Assembly (NCBI RefSeq): GCF_007655135.1
Contig: NC_045128.1
Span: 28,738,811-28,802,810, forward strand
Origin: Punica granatum
Lineage: Eukaryota > Streptophyta > Magnoliopsida > Myrtales > Lythraceae
Length of the DNA: 64,000 nucleotides
Direction of reading: 5' to 3'
The notes beneath the pieces were generated by a model. It saw only the letters and a program-made list of their open reading frames with translations, was not told where the DNA came from and did not search any database. Both the position numbers and the translations under genes were made by a program. Position 1 is the stretch's first letter; every line of letters begins with the position of its first letter. This document shows, one piece after another, positions 1 to 9,450 of this stretch.

Positions 1-530
1 GCCTCTTCCCGAGTCTGTACGGCGGAGTTCCAGCTCTGAGCTCTGGGGATGCTCCTTTCGGTAAATCCGTAGGATTTTAGTTATGTGTGGCTTTTGATTA
101 GTCTGAGCTTGTTCTGTCCAGGGATTCCATTCCTTTATGGTTAGTTTGGTTTGGGATCTCGATTTAGTATACTTTGAAGCGTCAGCGATCTGATTAACAT
201 TCGATTCAAAGCTGTGATTCATTTTGAGATGAGATCTAGTCGGGCTTGTTCTTCCTGTGTATTCTTGACTTACTTGCGATGTAAATCCCGTTTTTGCTGA
301 TATTCTTGTTTCGGTACTAGTAAGTAGCTAATATCGAGTCATGAGATGTTATAACGATTTATGAAGACTGCTTTATTTCATAGAATGGAAAGTATGATAC
401 ATATATATATATATATACTGTTTTTTTAATTACAAGTAGAATTTTACGATTCACGATTCTACGACCCTCGACCGATTCTAGGTAAAATCACGATTCTGAT
501 AACCTTGTAATCTCCAGTATATCGATCTAG
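1..530. other. Left-edge non-coding stretch
   Basis: No supported coding region. The first ~300 bases are T-rich and look like plant intron or 5' flank sequence, so this could belong to a gene lying to the left of the window, but nothing in it proves that. A short AT dinucleotide run lies at about 399-416. Confidence 0.4.
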
Positions 531-653
531 TGGAATCTCCCTGCTTTGTTCATGAACGTTTCTTTCGCCTTGAGGGTTTTACCACATATATCCTAGTATT
601 ATTTCTTCTCTCTTCTTGATCTAAATTCCTCGAATCGGCATGCTTTCCCAACA
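531..653 (+). repeat. 5' LTR of the decayed Copia element
   Basis: 123 bp from TGGAATCTCC to CCCAACA. It matches 2228-2350 along its whole length with scattered substitutions, and homology stops abruptly at both ends, which defines the LTR limits. Confidence 0.8.
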
Positions 654-1414
654 AACTAGTATCAAAGCAAGGTCTAGGAGCGAGTAAAGAAGTGTGAAGC
701 AAAGTTTGAGGTACCTCAAACTTGAGGGAGTACTAAAACGAGAAAAGAAGGTGCTTGCAACCCTATCACTAGAACAAAGAAAGATGGTTAGGTCAAGGCT
801 CTAAGCGCCATCCAGTTGAGCATGTCGAATAAAGTTCTACGGGCGGTATGCGATCAGGACTCGACATTGAAAGTATGGGCGAAACTCGAATTGCTATATT
901 TGTAGAAGTCCCTCACGAATGGGTTGTACTTGAAGTAGCGATTGTACCAGTTGAAGATGAGTCTGGGGGACCTTCGTAGGTGATCAAGTGAACCTCTTTA
1001 ATCATATCATGATGGATCTCGCAAATGTTGACGTCAAGATTGAAGACGGGGATCAACCTCTATTATTGCTGTGATCTCTTTTGGAGGCATTGAGAATTTT
1101 ATGGATACCATGCTATATGGTAGAACATGCATCACCTTGGAAGACGTTAAGGCGGCGTTGAACTATAAAGAGTTGCAAAAGAAGGTGATGGAGTACCATG
1201 AGGGCAATGGTGAAGGTCTAGGAGCGAGGGGTAGATTTGGTGCGAAGGGATCTTGTGGTAGGAGCAAGTCAAGAGCGAGGAAACTGATTTTCTAGAACTA
1301 TAACGAGGAAGGCCATCTCAAGAGGGACTATCCAAGGTGAAGAGGCAAGCAGGCAACAATGAAAGCCATCTCAAGAGGGCTTGTCCAAGACGAAGAGACA
1401 AGTAAGGCGAACTC

Positions 1415-1891
1415 TTGGGAAATGTTGTGGTAACTGAGGAAAGTTGCGAGGGAGGAGATATTTTGACAGTAGCAACTGATGGGAATGCAAGTGCTAAGAT
1501 TCTCACTACATCTGACATGTCAGGTATTACGTGGATTCTTGATTCGGGATGCACTTTCCATGTTTGCCATGATAGATCATTATTTTCTACTTATCGATCC
1601 ATAGAAGGTGGAAAAGTCCGTATAACTAATAGTGACATGTTTGATGTTGTCAGGATGGGTGAAGTGCGAATCATATGGTTTAATGGTGGTGAGATGCGAT
1701 TGACTAGTGCTAGGCATGTCCTGGGATTAAAAAAAAGTCTAATCTTGTTGGGTATACTTGACAAGCTTGGCTATAAGTACAGGTGCCAAGGTAGTCGTAA
1801 GAAACTTGAAGGGCACTTTCCTGGTGATGAATGGACTATTGTCGAAGGGCCTGGATGTTCTGTAAGGAAAAGCTTCAACGACTACAGGTGA
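1415..1891 (+). pseudogene. Copia protease / pre-integrase fragment
   Basis: An open frame of 158 codons is the only long uninterrupted piece of the element's polyprotein. It contains the aspartic protease signature (D-S-G-C in WILDSGCTFHVC) and, about 100 residues on, a gag-pre-integrase-like stretch (RHVLGLKKSLILLGILDKLGY). Upstream gag is broken by stops and downstream pol is deleted, so it is a relic and not an expressed gene. Confidence 0.75.
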
Positions 1892-2227
1892 GCGCCTAAC
1901 TCTTGAAGAGTACTTGGAATTATCTGGGAATGGTAGTGACTTGCTCGAGACTGATAAGGTGGGAGAACATAGGTTACACGTGCCTGGTAAGGGCTCGAAA
2001 TTCCTTATTAGTAATTTGGCTTTTGATGTTCATACTTTGGTCAAGCAGATCGAAAGCACATGCTTAGGACATGCGGAGAAGCTTGGGACGAAGGTGGAGC
2101 TTGGATCGAAAGCTTCGGTAACTCAGTTTGGCGTGGAGATTATTCAGAGTAAATCTGAATGGAGGTTGAAATCTCTACGATGGAATAGCTCGTGAGGGTA
2201 GGCAGACGAAGTGAGCAGTTGAGACCA

Positions 2228-2350
2228 TGAAATCTCCCTGCTTTATCAATGAATGTTTCTCTTTCCTTGAGGATTTTACCATATATATCCCGGTGTTATT
2301 TCTTCTCGTTTCTCGATCTAAATTACTCAAATCGGCACCCTTCCCCAACA
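2228..2350 (+). repeat. 3' LTR of the decayed Copia element
   Basis: 123 bp from TGAAATCTCC to CCCCAACA, the partner of 531-653. The many differences between the two LTRs suggest an old insertion. Confidence 0.8.
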
Positions 2351-2554
2351 TAATCCCTATTGACCTTTTCTTTTTCCCGTGTGTGTGCAATATGCCTAAG
2401 CATCCTCTAAAATGCTGATGATTTCTCCTTGTTATATATATTAATAAATGGTGTGTTGGACATCGATATCTCATCTTGGTATTGATCGAATTTTTGATAT
2501 ACTTTATGAGTTTTCGCCTATATTTCCATAAAAAGATTAAGATAATTAATTAAA

Positions 2555-3366
2555 GGGTAAATTACACAAAAAGTATAAGTTTTCATTTTTATCTCAATTT
2601 TGGCATGAATTTTCAATTTTGACATAAAAATCCCAACGTTCCTATTGTGTCTCAAATTTGACATGCTATAACAAAATCATCACATTTTCATCATATTTCC
2701 GACGTGAATGGTAACGAACCCACGAGCTGCACATGTGGCCGCCACATCAGGCCTCTATTCCTTCAACTCGGGTCAAACGATTTGACCCAAATCAAACCTG
2801 ACCTGAGGGTGATGGATTTTTGAAATCCAACTCGAAACTAGTTCCCCCGTTTCTTCTCTAACTCACACGAGAACCCTAACATCAACTCTTTCTTCATGTG
2901 CTTCCATGGCGAGGACAACGGTGAAGGCTTCACCAGTGATTGAAAACTGCCACCTTCTCCTCAAAAATGCGTAAAAGCATATGGCTGAAAATGATTTGGA
3001 AGAAATTCTTCCCTCAAACATGATCAAAGAAGATGATGAGCCAGGTATATTGCAGAAGCTAGGGTTTGGTGAGGGCATAGAGAGGAAGAATTGGGGGATC
3101 TAGTGGAAACTAGGGTTCTTGTGCGAGAGAGAGAAGAAATGAGGTTTCAGCTATGATTTGGGGGGATAGCTTTTGGTGGCGTGATGTGCACCTATAAGAT
3201 CCGTTACGGTACACATGGACAATTTAACATAAAATGTAACGGCTCTGTTACGGCATTTCAAATTTGAGACACAATAGAAATGTTGAGATTTTTTATGTGA
3301 AAAGTGATAATTCGCGCAAAAATCGAGACAAAAGTGAAAACTTATATTTTTCCGTGTAATTTACCC
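2555..3366. mobile_element. Mutator-type non-autonomous element, 812 bp
   Basis: Long terminal inverted repeats of roughly 125 bp begin GGGTAAATTACAC at the left and end GTGTAATTTACCC at the right. They are flanked by an exact 9-bp direct repeat TTAATTAAA (2546-2554 and 3367-3375). Long inverted repeats plus a 9-bp target duplication are diagnostic of the Mutator superfamily. The interior (about 2800-3150) has gene-like composition but no open frame I can assign, and no transposase. Confidence 0.9.
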
Positions 3367-3375
3367 TTAATTAAA

Positions 3376-4069
3376 TTATTAGTTTTCATGCATAATTTCT
3401 CTCTATCTGCGGAGAAAGTCTTATTTGTAATAAGTTATCACGTGATAATGTTACAAGCTAATAGAGATCTCAATTCATCTTAATTTTTAGCAATATCCTA
3501 AAAAAATTACTGTTGATAAAAATAAATTTTCTTATGTGTCTGATGACATAGTGCGACGTGATATGCCAATTACGCACAATATCATGTGGGCAACAATTCA
3601 ATTCCCTTCATGCAAGTAATCTCTATTTTCCTTTTTCTCAGCTCTGATGTTCGAATATCAATGGGTCACGAAAATCAGTTCGAGCAGGGCCGGTCTATTA
3701 AGGAATAAAATTCTCTTAAATTATTGATTTTTTTCATTCACAAGACTCAAATATGAGACTTCGTTTTGGAGAAAAAAAATCTAACACTTTATTTAAGGAA
3801 AACGATCGCCGGACTATTTAAATCAATCATGTTATTAATTCTCTTTTTTTAAAAAAAAAATCAAATTTGAATAAGGGTTTTCGAGTCCTTTCCCCTTAAC
3901 TTATCCATGCGCAAGCAGCCTCAAAACTATGCCAAATTGCATTGCATTTCGTCACTGCTCTTCTCTTGGCACCACCCCCTTATATATTTCTATGTGTAAT
4001 TGTCCACACACACATAAATTTACATGAAATAAGAAAACTGCCGGCCACGTATTGATTCCTGTTGAAGCA
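3376..4069. other. Intergenic, upstream of BBE-like gene
   Basis: AT-rich sequence with no supported gene. It holds the proximal promoter of the downstream oxidase gene. Confidence 0.5.
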
Positions 4070-4075
4070 TATATA
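4070..4075 (+). promoter_or_regulatory. Candidate TATA box of the BBE-like gene
   Basis: TATATA lies 150 bases before the ATG at 4226. If transcription starts about 30 bases on, the 5' UTR would be roughly 120 bases, a normal plant length. Position and motif are the only evidence. Confidence 0.4.
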
Positions 4076-4225
4076 GTCGGAGGGTGGGTGCAGGGCGGAC
4101 GATTTCAAAGCGGACTCTATTCATTTGTCCTAATCGCAGCCATATGATTCTTCCCCCGTTGAATTATAATATATCCAAACACTCCTCAGTCCCTAACTCA
4201 AACCATATCACCAATATTGAACAAA

Positions 4226-5959
4226 ATGAGCAGCAACAGACACAACCGACTCTTCCTCATCATCATTTTCCTTTGCTCTTCTCTAACATGCAGCGGCACC
4301 AGCTCATCCAGCGTACAGCAACTCAGCTCGTGCTTGGCCGGGCATGGCGTCGGCAACTTCACTGCGCTGTCTAATGACACGGGGCATTCTGGTAGTGGTA
4401 AAGGGGATGACAATCCGTCCACGCTGTACTACAGCCTGCTCAATTTCTCTATCCATAACCTCCGTTTCTCGGGGTCGTCGGTCCCGAAGCCTGCAGTCAT
4501 AATCCTGCCGGAGAGCCTGGAACAGCTGGTGAGCGCTGTGGGCTGCTGCAGGGATGGCCAGTGGGAGATCAGAGTGAGGTGCGGTGGGCATAGCTATGAG
4601 GGGACTTCCTCGGTCGCTGCTGATGGAGCTCCGTTCGTCATCATTGACATGATGAACCTCAACAAGGTCGAGGTGGACATGCAGGCTGAGATGGCATGGG
4701 TTGAAGGCGGGGCCACCCTTGGCGAGGTTTACTCGGCCATCGCTGAAGCTAGCCCGCATCACGGGTTCTCTGCTGGGTCCTGCCCCACTGTCGGTGTCGG
4801 TGGGCACATTAGTGGAGGTGGGTTCGGCTTGCTGTCCCGGAAATATGGCCTGGCCGCTGATAATGTGGAGGATGCGCTCCTGGTAGACTCAAGCGGGCAG
4901 TTGTTTGACCGGAGGACTATGGGAGAGGACGTCTTCTGGGCCATCCGAGGAGGTGGAGGCGGCATTTGGGGGATTGTTTATGCATGGAAGATCAAGCTCT
5001 TGCCGGTGCCAAAGACAGTGACAAGTTTCATCATCTCCAGGATGGGAAGGACGGACAACCGAACTGGGAGAGGCAAGTTCATACCGGAACTGGTGAAGAA
5101 GTGGCAGTACGTAGCTCCCAGCTTAGGTGATGACTTCTACTTATCGGTTTTTGTCGGTGCCAACCTGCATGAGGCTAGGGAAGCCCCGCAGATATCGGCC
5201 ACCTTCAAGGGATTCTTCCTGGGTCCAAGAAGGCGAGCCGTTTCGATCATGAACCGGGCATTCCCTGAGTTGGGCCTGACAGAAGAGGATTGCCATGAGA
5301 TGAGCTGGATCGAGTCGATCCTGTTCTTCTCAGGCCTAGGCGATGGAAGTTCGGTTTCTGACCTCAAGAGCAGGTTCTCAAAGGATAAGCTGTATTTCAA
5401 GGCCAAGTCAGACTACATCCGCTCCCCAATCCCCATGAGCGGCATCAACTCAGCTCTCAACATACTCGACAGGGAGCCCAAGGGGTACGTCATATTAGAC
5501 CCCTATGGAGGCATGATGGACAACATAAGCAACGACTTCATCGCGTTCCCCCACCGGAAAGGCAACCTGTTCACGATTCAGTACCTCGTGGAATGGCACG
5601 AGGAGGACGACTGCAACAGTGAGCAGTACATCGAGTGGATCAGAGAGTTCTACGCCTCGATGGCTCCCCACGTCTCAGAGGGCCCAAGGGCCGCCTACAT
5701 CAACTACATTGACCTCGACCTCGGAGTGATGGGGTTGAAAGTCAATCTCGACGAGGATTGCAAGGATTGCGATGACGTGGACATAGCGAGGCAGTGGGGG
5801 GAGAAGTACTTCTTGGGGAACTACGAGAGGTTGGTGAGGGCGAAGACGCTGATCGACCCCAGCAATGTGTTCAGAAATGAACAGGGCATTCCTCCCATGC
5901 CCAACCTGAACAAGAGATACGACAGGCACCGCTCCTCCACCCAAGCACATTCAACATAG
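4226..5959 (+). CDS. Berberine bridge enzyme-like FAD-linked oxidase
   Basis: A single exon of 577 codons, typical for this intron-poor family. A hydrophobic signal peptide covers residues about 8-24, so the product is probably secreted to the wall or apoplast. The FAD domain has the two flavin-attachment residues of bicovalent BBE enzymes: His122 in RCGGHSYEG and Cys186 in SAGSCPTVGVGGH. The C-terminal BBE domain carries YINYIDLDLG and the closing NYERLVRAKTLIDPSNVF stretch. Known relatives oxidise monolignols, oligosaccharides or alkaloid precursors; the substrate here cannot be told. The ATG at 4226 is used because it directly precedes the signal peptide. A Gly/Ser/Asp-rich insertion at residues about 50-63 makes it slightly longer than usual members. 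It appears intact. Confidence 0.93.
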   Translation: MSSNRHNRLFLIIIFLCSSLTCSGTSSSSVQQLSSCLAGHGVGNFTALSNDTGHSGSGKGDDNPSTLYYSLLNFSIHNLRFSGSSVPKPAVIILPESLEQLVSAVGCCRDGQWEIRVRCGGHSYEGTSSVAADGAPFVIIDMMNLNKVEVDMQAEMAWVEGGATLGEVYSAIAEASPHHGFSAGSCPTVGVGGHISGGGFGLLSRKYGLAADNVEDALLVDSSGQLFDRRTMGEDVFWAIRGGGGGIWGIVYAWKIKLLPVPKTVTSFIISRMGRTDNRTGRGKFIPELVKKWQYVAPSLGDDFYLSVFVGANLHEAREAPQISATFKGFFLGPRRRAVSIMNRAFPELGLTEEDCHEMSWIESILFFSGLGDGSSVSDLKSRFSKDKLYFKAKSDYIRSPIPMSGINSALNILDREPKGYVILDPYGGMMDNISNDFIAFPHRKGNLFTIQYLVEWHEEDDCNSEQYIEWIREFYASMAPHVSEGPRAAYINYIDLDLGVMGLKVNLDEDCKDCDDVDIARQWGEKYFLGNYERLVRAKTLIDPSNVFRNEQGIPPMPNLNKRYDRHRSSTQAHST

Positions 5960-6200
5960 ACATGCATTTTAAGCATCTGAGGTTGGACCGGCGATAAAAT
6001 TGTTCATATGCACCGAATGTTACATGGAGGACAACGCCTTGGCCGCTTCCTCTTAATATGTTCTTCAATTGAGAGATCGGTGGTCACGTTTTCTTCCATT
6101 ACTGTTGTAATTTTTGGAAATGATATACAGAGAACAGTTTTTCAGTTACCTGAGTCTCTAGCTGGACTGCTGCAGCAATTTTTTCTCCCCACTTAAAATA
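5960..6200 (+). other. 3' flank of BBE-like gene, partly duplicated at 14.25 kb
   Basis: Positions about 6081-6190 (around TGTAATTTTTGGAAATGATA) recur with few changes at about 14257-14355, inside the AP2 copy array. This is probable 3' UTR of the oxidase gene; no ORF is supported. Confidence 0.55.
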
Positions 6201-6753
6201 CCGATCCACTGCTAATAGAGTTTGTTCAGGTCGTTCAATACCTCTTTCAATTAAACAAAGTATGTGATTCGAGTTCTGTGGATAGAAACAAATTTTATGA
6301 GAGGGAGAACTTTATCTCTTAGTAGAGGCCCATTAAATTCCGGATACCAGAGGACGCGGAATCACCTTTCCTACCCAACACACCCCTCCCAAAAAAAAAA
6401 AAGGGTTAAAAAGAAAAACCATTTGCTTGATAGAGGGGTGTATTGTGGTGGCACTTACCTTACCTAGGAACAAAAAGATTCTAGATTCGAAAGAGCAACA
6501 ACTGCCCGGGCCTAACCAGCCCACAGAAAATGAGAAATAAAGATGCAACGGAAACAATTGCTGCTATTTTGTATTCATTAGTTGACAATGAATCACTGAC
6601 TATCACTAGCATCAGCAGGATTCAATCATCACACTGCATCGAGCCTCTCCGCTTCAAATCCTGAAAATTAAATTTAAAAGAAAATCAGATAGGGAAAGAA
6701 TAACATTAAAAAAAAAATCATGAAAGGTGTTGATCGAGCATGAGAGGTCGATC
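6201..6753. other. Intergenic, between convergent genes
   Basis: No gene is supported. About 6295-6350 resembles a dispersed repeat also seen near 8812, 15783 and 33838 (CTCTTAGTAG ... TTCCGGATACCAG). The rest is low-complexity A-rich sequence. Confidence 0.4.
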
Positions 6754-8030
6754 TTACGGTTTGTAGTCGATGGCAATTAGCTGCAGCTCGGGATCGACAA
6801 TCTTGTAGAAGGCTGGCTTCGAGAGCTGGAAGGTGCTCTGGCAAGGGGAAGGGCACCGATCCACGATGGTGACATCGACAGAGCCTCTGCACGGGAATTT
6901 CTGGCCGGTGCTTGGTGGTCCGATGCATGTCACCTTGAATGTTTTGCCACAGTTTTCCCTTTATTCCATACGGCGTCGCTTGCAGCCGCTACCATTGGCC
7001 CTTGTTTGAGCCCTGGACAATCCGAAGCTGCTCCTGCCAAGCAAAAAACCAAGTAGAAATTATTAAACAAAAGGATCGTGCCATACTTCCATAATGACAA
7101 GGAAGTAACTTAAACAATGCATTCATTAAGTCATGCCTGCCGGCTAGGCCTATATGTGTATCTTGTAATTTTTGTCGGGCTTTGGCATGCATATATTTAG
7201 ACTCGTATGTACACATATACATAATGCTAGACCCATCAAAATTAAGAGGATAAAAGTCCAAATATTATTGCCAACCCGAGTTGCCCTCCTATATATATTC
7301 TTCGACAACTTAACTAGATCAAAAAGAACATACAAATGATACGCGTACGAGAGCTTTGTAACTTCACGGCACGTATCAATTTTCTCATGAAGAGTCACTA
7401 ATCATGTTTAACAGATGCAATAATTTTGGGATTTTTCCCCAAATGGCCCATGATTTAAGCGTTTTGTCAAATCTATCCTTTTTTTTGTCAGATATATCTC
7501 ATGGTTTACATTTTGTTCGAAATCTATCCCACCGTTTTTGTTGTTCGTTAATGAAACGTTAGTAGGCTCCAAATCTATCCCATGGTTTCAATTTTGTCCC
7601 AAATCTATTATATAATTTTAATTATTTCCTCAAAATTATCTCATGATTTTAATTTTTTCTCAAATCTATCCCGAATAAAAGGGTTACTGTAGCAAAACCG
7701 TTAGAGGTTGACGGAAATATAATGGTGTGATAGATTTGAAACAAAATGTAAACCATGTGATATAACTGATAAAAAAAGTATGGGATAAATTTGACAAAAC
7801 GCGTAAACCATGAGTCATTTGGGATAAAAATCCCAATAATTTAAAGCATAACATTTATATATTGAATAGAGTACTGACGTATCCAGCAAAAAAATATCAT
7901 AAAATAAAAAAGAGTACTTACGTGTATGAGGGGTGTAGAAAGTAGCATTTCCTGGCTCTGCTAAAGCCAATGGGAGAAACACTGAAAATATTGTGCCGAC
8001 TATGAACAAAATCCTAATCTCCATGGCCAT
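6754..8030 (-). pseudogene. EG45-like / plant natriuretic peptide-like protein, frameshifted
   Basis: Two exons. Exon 1 (7922-8030) encodes a signal peptide ending near LALA and the start of the mature protein (EPGNATFYTP), then donor GTAAGT. Exon 2 (6754-7033) follows acceptor TTGGCAG and encodes the rest of the double-psi barrel domain: QGPMVAAASDAVWNKG, then CGKTFKVTCIGPP, CRGSVDVTIVDRC and a C-terminal IAIDYKP. Splice phase matches. At 6951-6960 one A is missing from an A-run between WNKGK and CGKTF, so the frame breaks; the two halves are otherwise well conserved. Known relatives are small apoplastic expansin-domain proteins in water/ion stress signalling. Either a young pseudogene or a single-base sequence error; restoring one base would give about 129 residues, a normal length. 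Confidence 0.8.
7428..7834. mobile_element. Mutator-like MITE in the EG45-like intron, 407 bp
   Basis: Terminal inverted repeats of over 100 bp (GGGATTTTTCCCCAAATGG at the left, its imperfect complement ending AAAAATCCC at the right). A near-perfect 9-bp target duplication flanks it (AATAATTTT / AATAATTTA). It lies wholly within the intron 7034-7921 and does not touch splice sites. No coding capacity. Confidence 0.8.
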
Positions 8031-8088
8031 CTCTCTGCCCTCTTTTCTATCAAATTTTTCTATGGACTAGATTGGCTTATTTTGTCCC

Positions 8089-8097
8089 TATATATAG
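8089..8097 (-). promoter_or_regulatory. Candidate TATA box of the EG45-like gene
   Basis: A CTATATATAG stretch sits about 60 bases upstream of the ATG (8030) on the minus strand, a typical TATA position for a short 5' UTR. Confidence 0.45.
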
Positions 8098-9450
8098 GAG
8101 ACTTTGGCCATGGAAAATATAAATATAAATAGGACATATGTGACATGCGAGATCCAGCTCATTTGTTCCAATTCTAGACATAGTTGCCTTAAATCTTGTC
8201 GAGATTAATTTAGACATCAACAGGTTTCTATTTTTTGTATTATTGGAATTTATTTAAATCAAAGAAGACTAGATTATATTGGGCAATTCTTCGGTCCAGA
8301 AGCTAAATATTCTGTCGGGATCCCTATATGAAATGTACGAAAACATTTCGTATGGAACGCAATGACTGAATTTTCAAACGCTTCTTCTCAAATTATATTT
8401 TCTTGCTACGTGCAATATCTATGTAGAAAATCGGGAAATTATATTTTGGACATTTCTTACAAACATGGAACAACACTGCTGACATTATTAGATCACAAAG
8501 TTTGATTGGTCCACTTGGATATTAAGAATTTAATGTCTTCACATTCTAATTTGTCAACTTATTACCAACTAGTCCGATGCAACCAAAATTTGTGGGAGAA
8601 TCCTACCGAAAAAGAAATCATCTTACCAAAAACAAAACGCAGGAGATGATTTTATTACTAAACATTATGGAATTAGAGTTAGTAATCGTTCTTTTGTCTT
8701 TGATTTCTTTTTGTTTTTTCCTTACCAACATGAATTAGTTTAAGTGATTCGACGTTTATTCCCTTTAAATAGGGCATCAAGTTCAAGTTTTTTAAATGAC
8801 GAAAATACATGTGCATGAAGAGTTTTACCCTTAGTAGACCGATCCGACTCAAACTAGATTAGTCGGGGCTCACTGGGTTTCCTGATACAATGGTAAGCAC
8901 TGAAAAGTTCATTTTTTTCTTTGTTTTTTGGCCATTTTATATTATGAAAAATTCAAGAAATCTTTATGAAATTTTCTTTTCATATTTTTTTATATCCTTC
9001 AAAAATTGTAAGTATGTTGTAATCATTTTCTAAATAATTAAATCATAATTCCTGTAATTCTTGTAATTCTTGTGTTCATGTTTTCCTACTTGTCGATTTC
9101 TTTTTTCTTTTTTTTGGGTAATGTATTTGTCGATTTCTTTCATTGCTTTTAAGTTACAAATTTGCCTCACAATATTTGCATATAATCCTGAATGATTAAG
9201 ATGTATCGACATGATTAGAGGAAAAAAACTAAAACTTATAGCAAAATAAATCGATAAAAAATAGCGTGTGATACCATCATTTTTTTTGGACGAGAGACGG
9301 GCTGAAGCCAAAATAAATCACATAATGTGAAGATGATTATTATAATCAAGTTCTTTAATCACCAAAAATGATCAGTAATTAAGTAAACTAGCCAGAAGTT
9401 TGGCAAACTAAACGGGTTTCAACTTTGTAGCTAACTCAAATTTAATTAAC
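8098..9450. other. Intergenic, AT-rich
   Basis: No gene is supported. Positions about 8812-8895 match a dispersed repeat also at about 15783-15865. The right end (about 9370-9440, containing TTTGGCAAACTAAACGGGT) matches 15890-15940, so part of this flank was duplicated with the neighbouring AP2 copies. Confidence 0.45.

Larger units (their letters stand above)
531..2350 (+). mobile_element. Decayed Copia (Tnt1-like) retrotransposon with 123-bp LTRs
   Basis: Two direct repeats of identical length (531-653 and 2228-2350) begin TG, end CCCAACA and flank a 1.57-kb interior. A degenerate tRNA-Met primer site (ACTAGTATCAAAGC, about 655-668) follows the first repeat. The interior carries a gag region with several in-frame stops (about 790-1350), then a Copia protease segment containing WILDSGCTFHVC (about 1536-1571), then a short gag-pre-integrase stretch; integrase, reverse transcriptase and RNase H are absent. 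No clear 5-bp target duplication is visible at the outer ends. It is a non-functional, internally deleted Copia copy. Confidence 0.85.

Noticed and set aside
4304..4807. 167-codon minus-strand frame
   Set aside because: Antisense to the BBE-like coding exon; no independent features.
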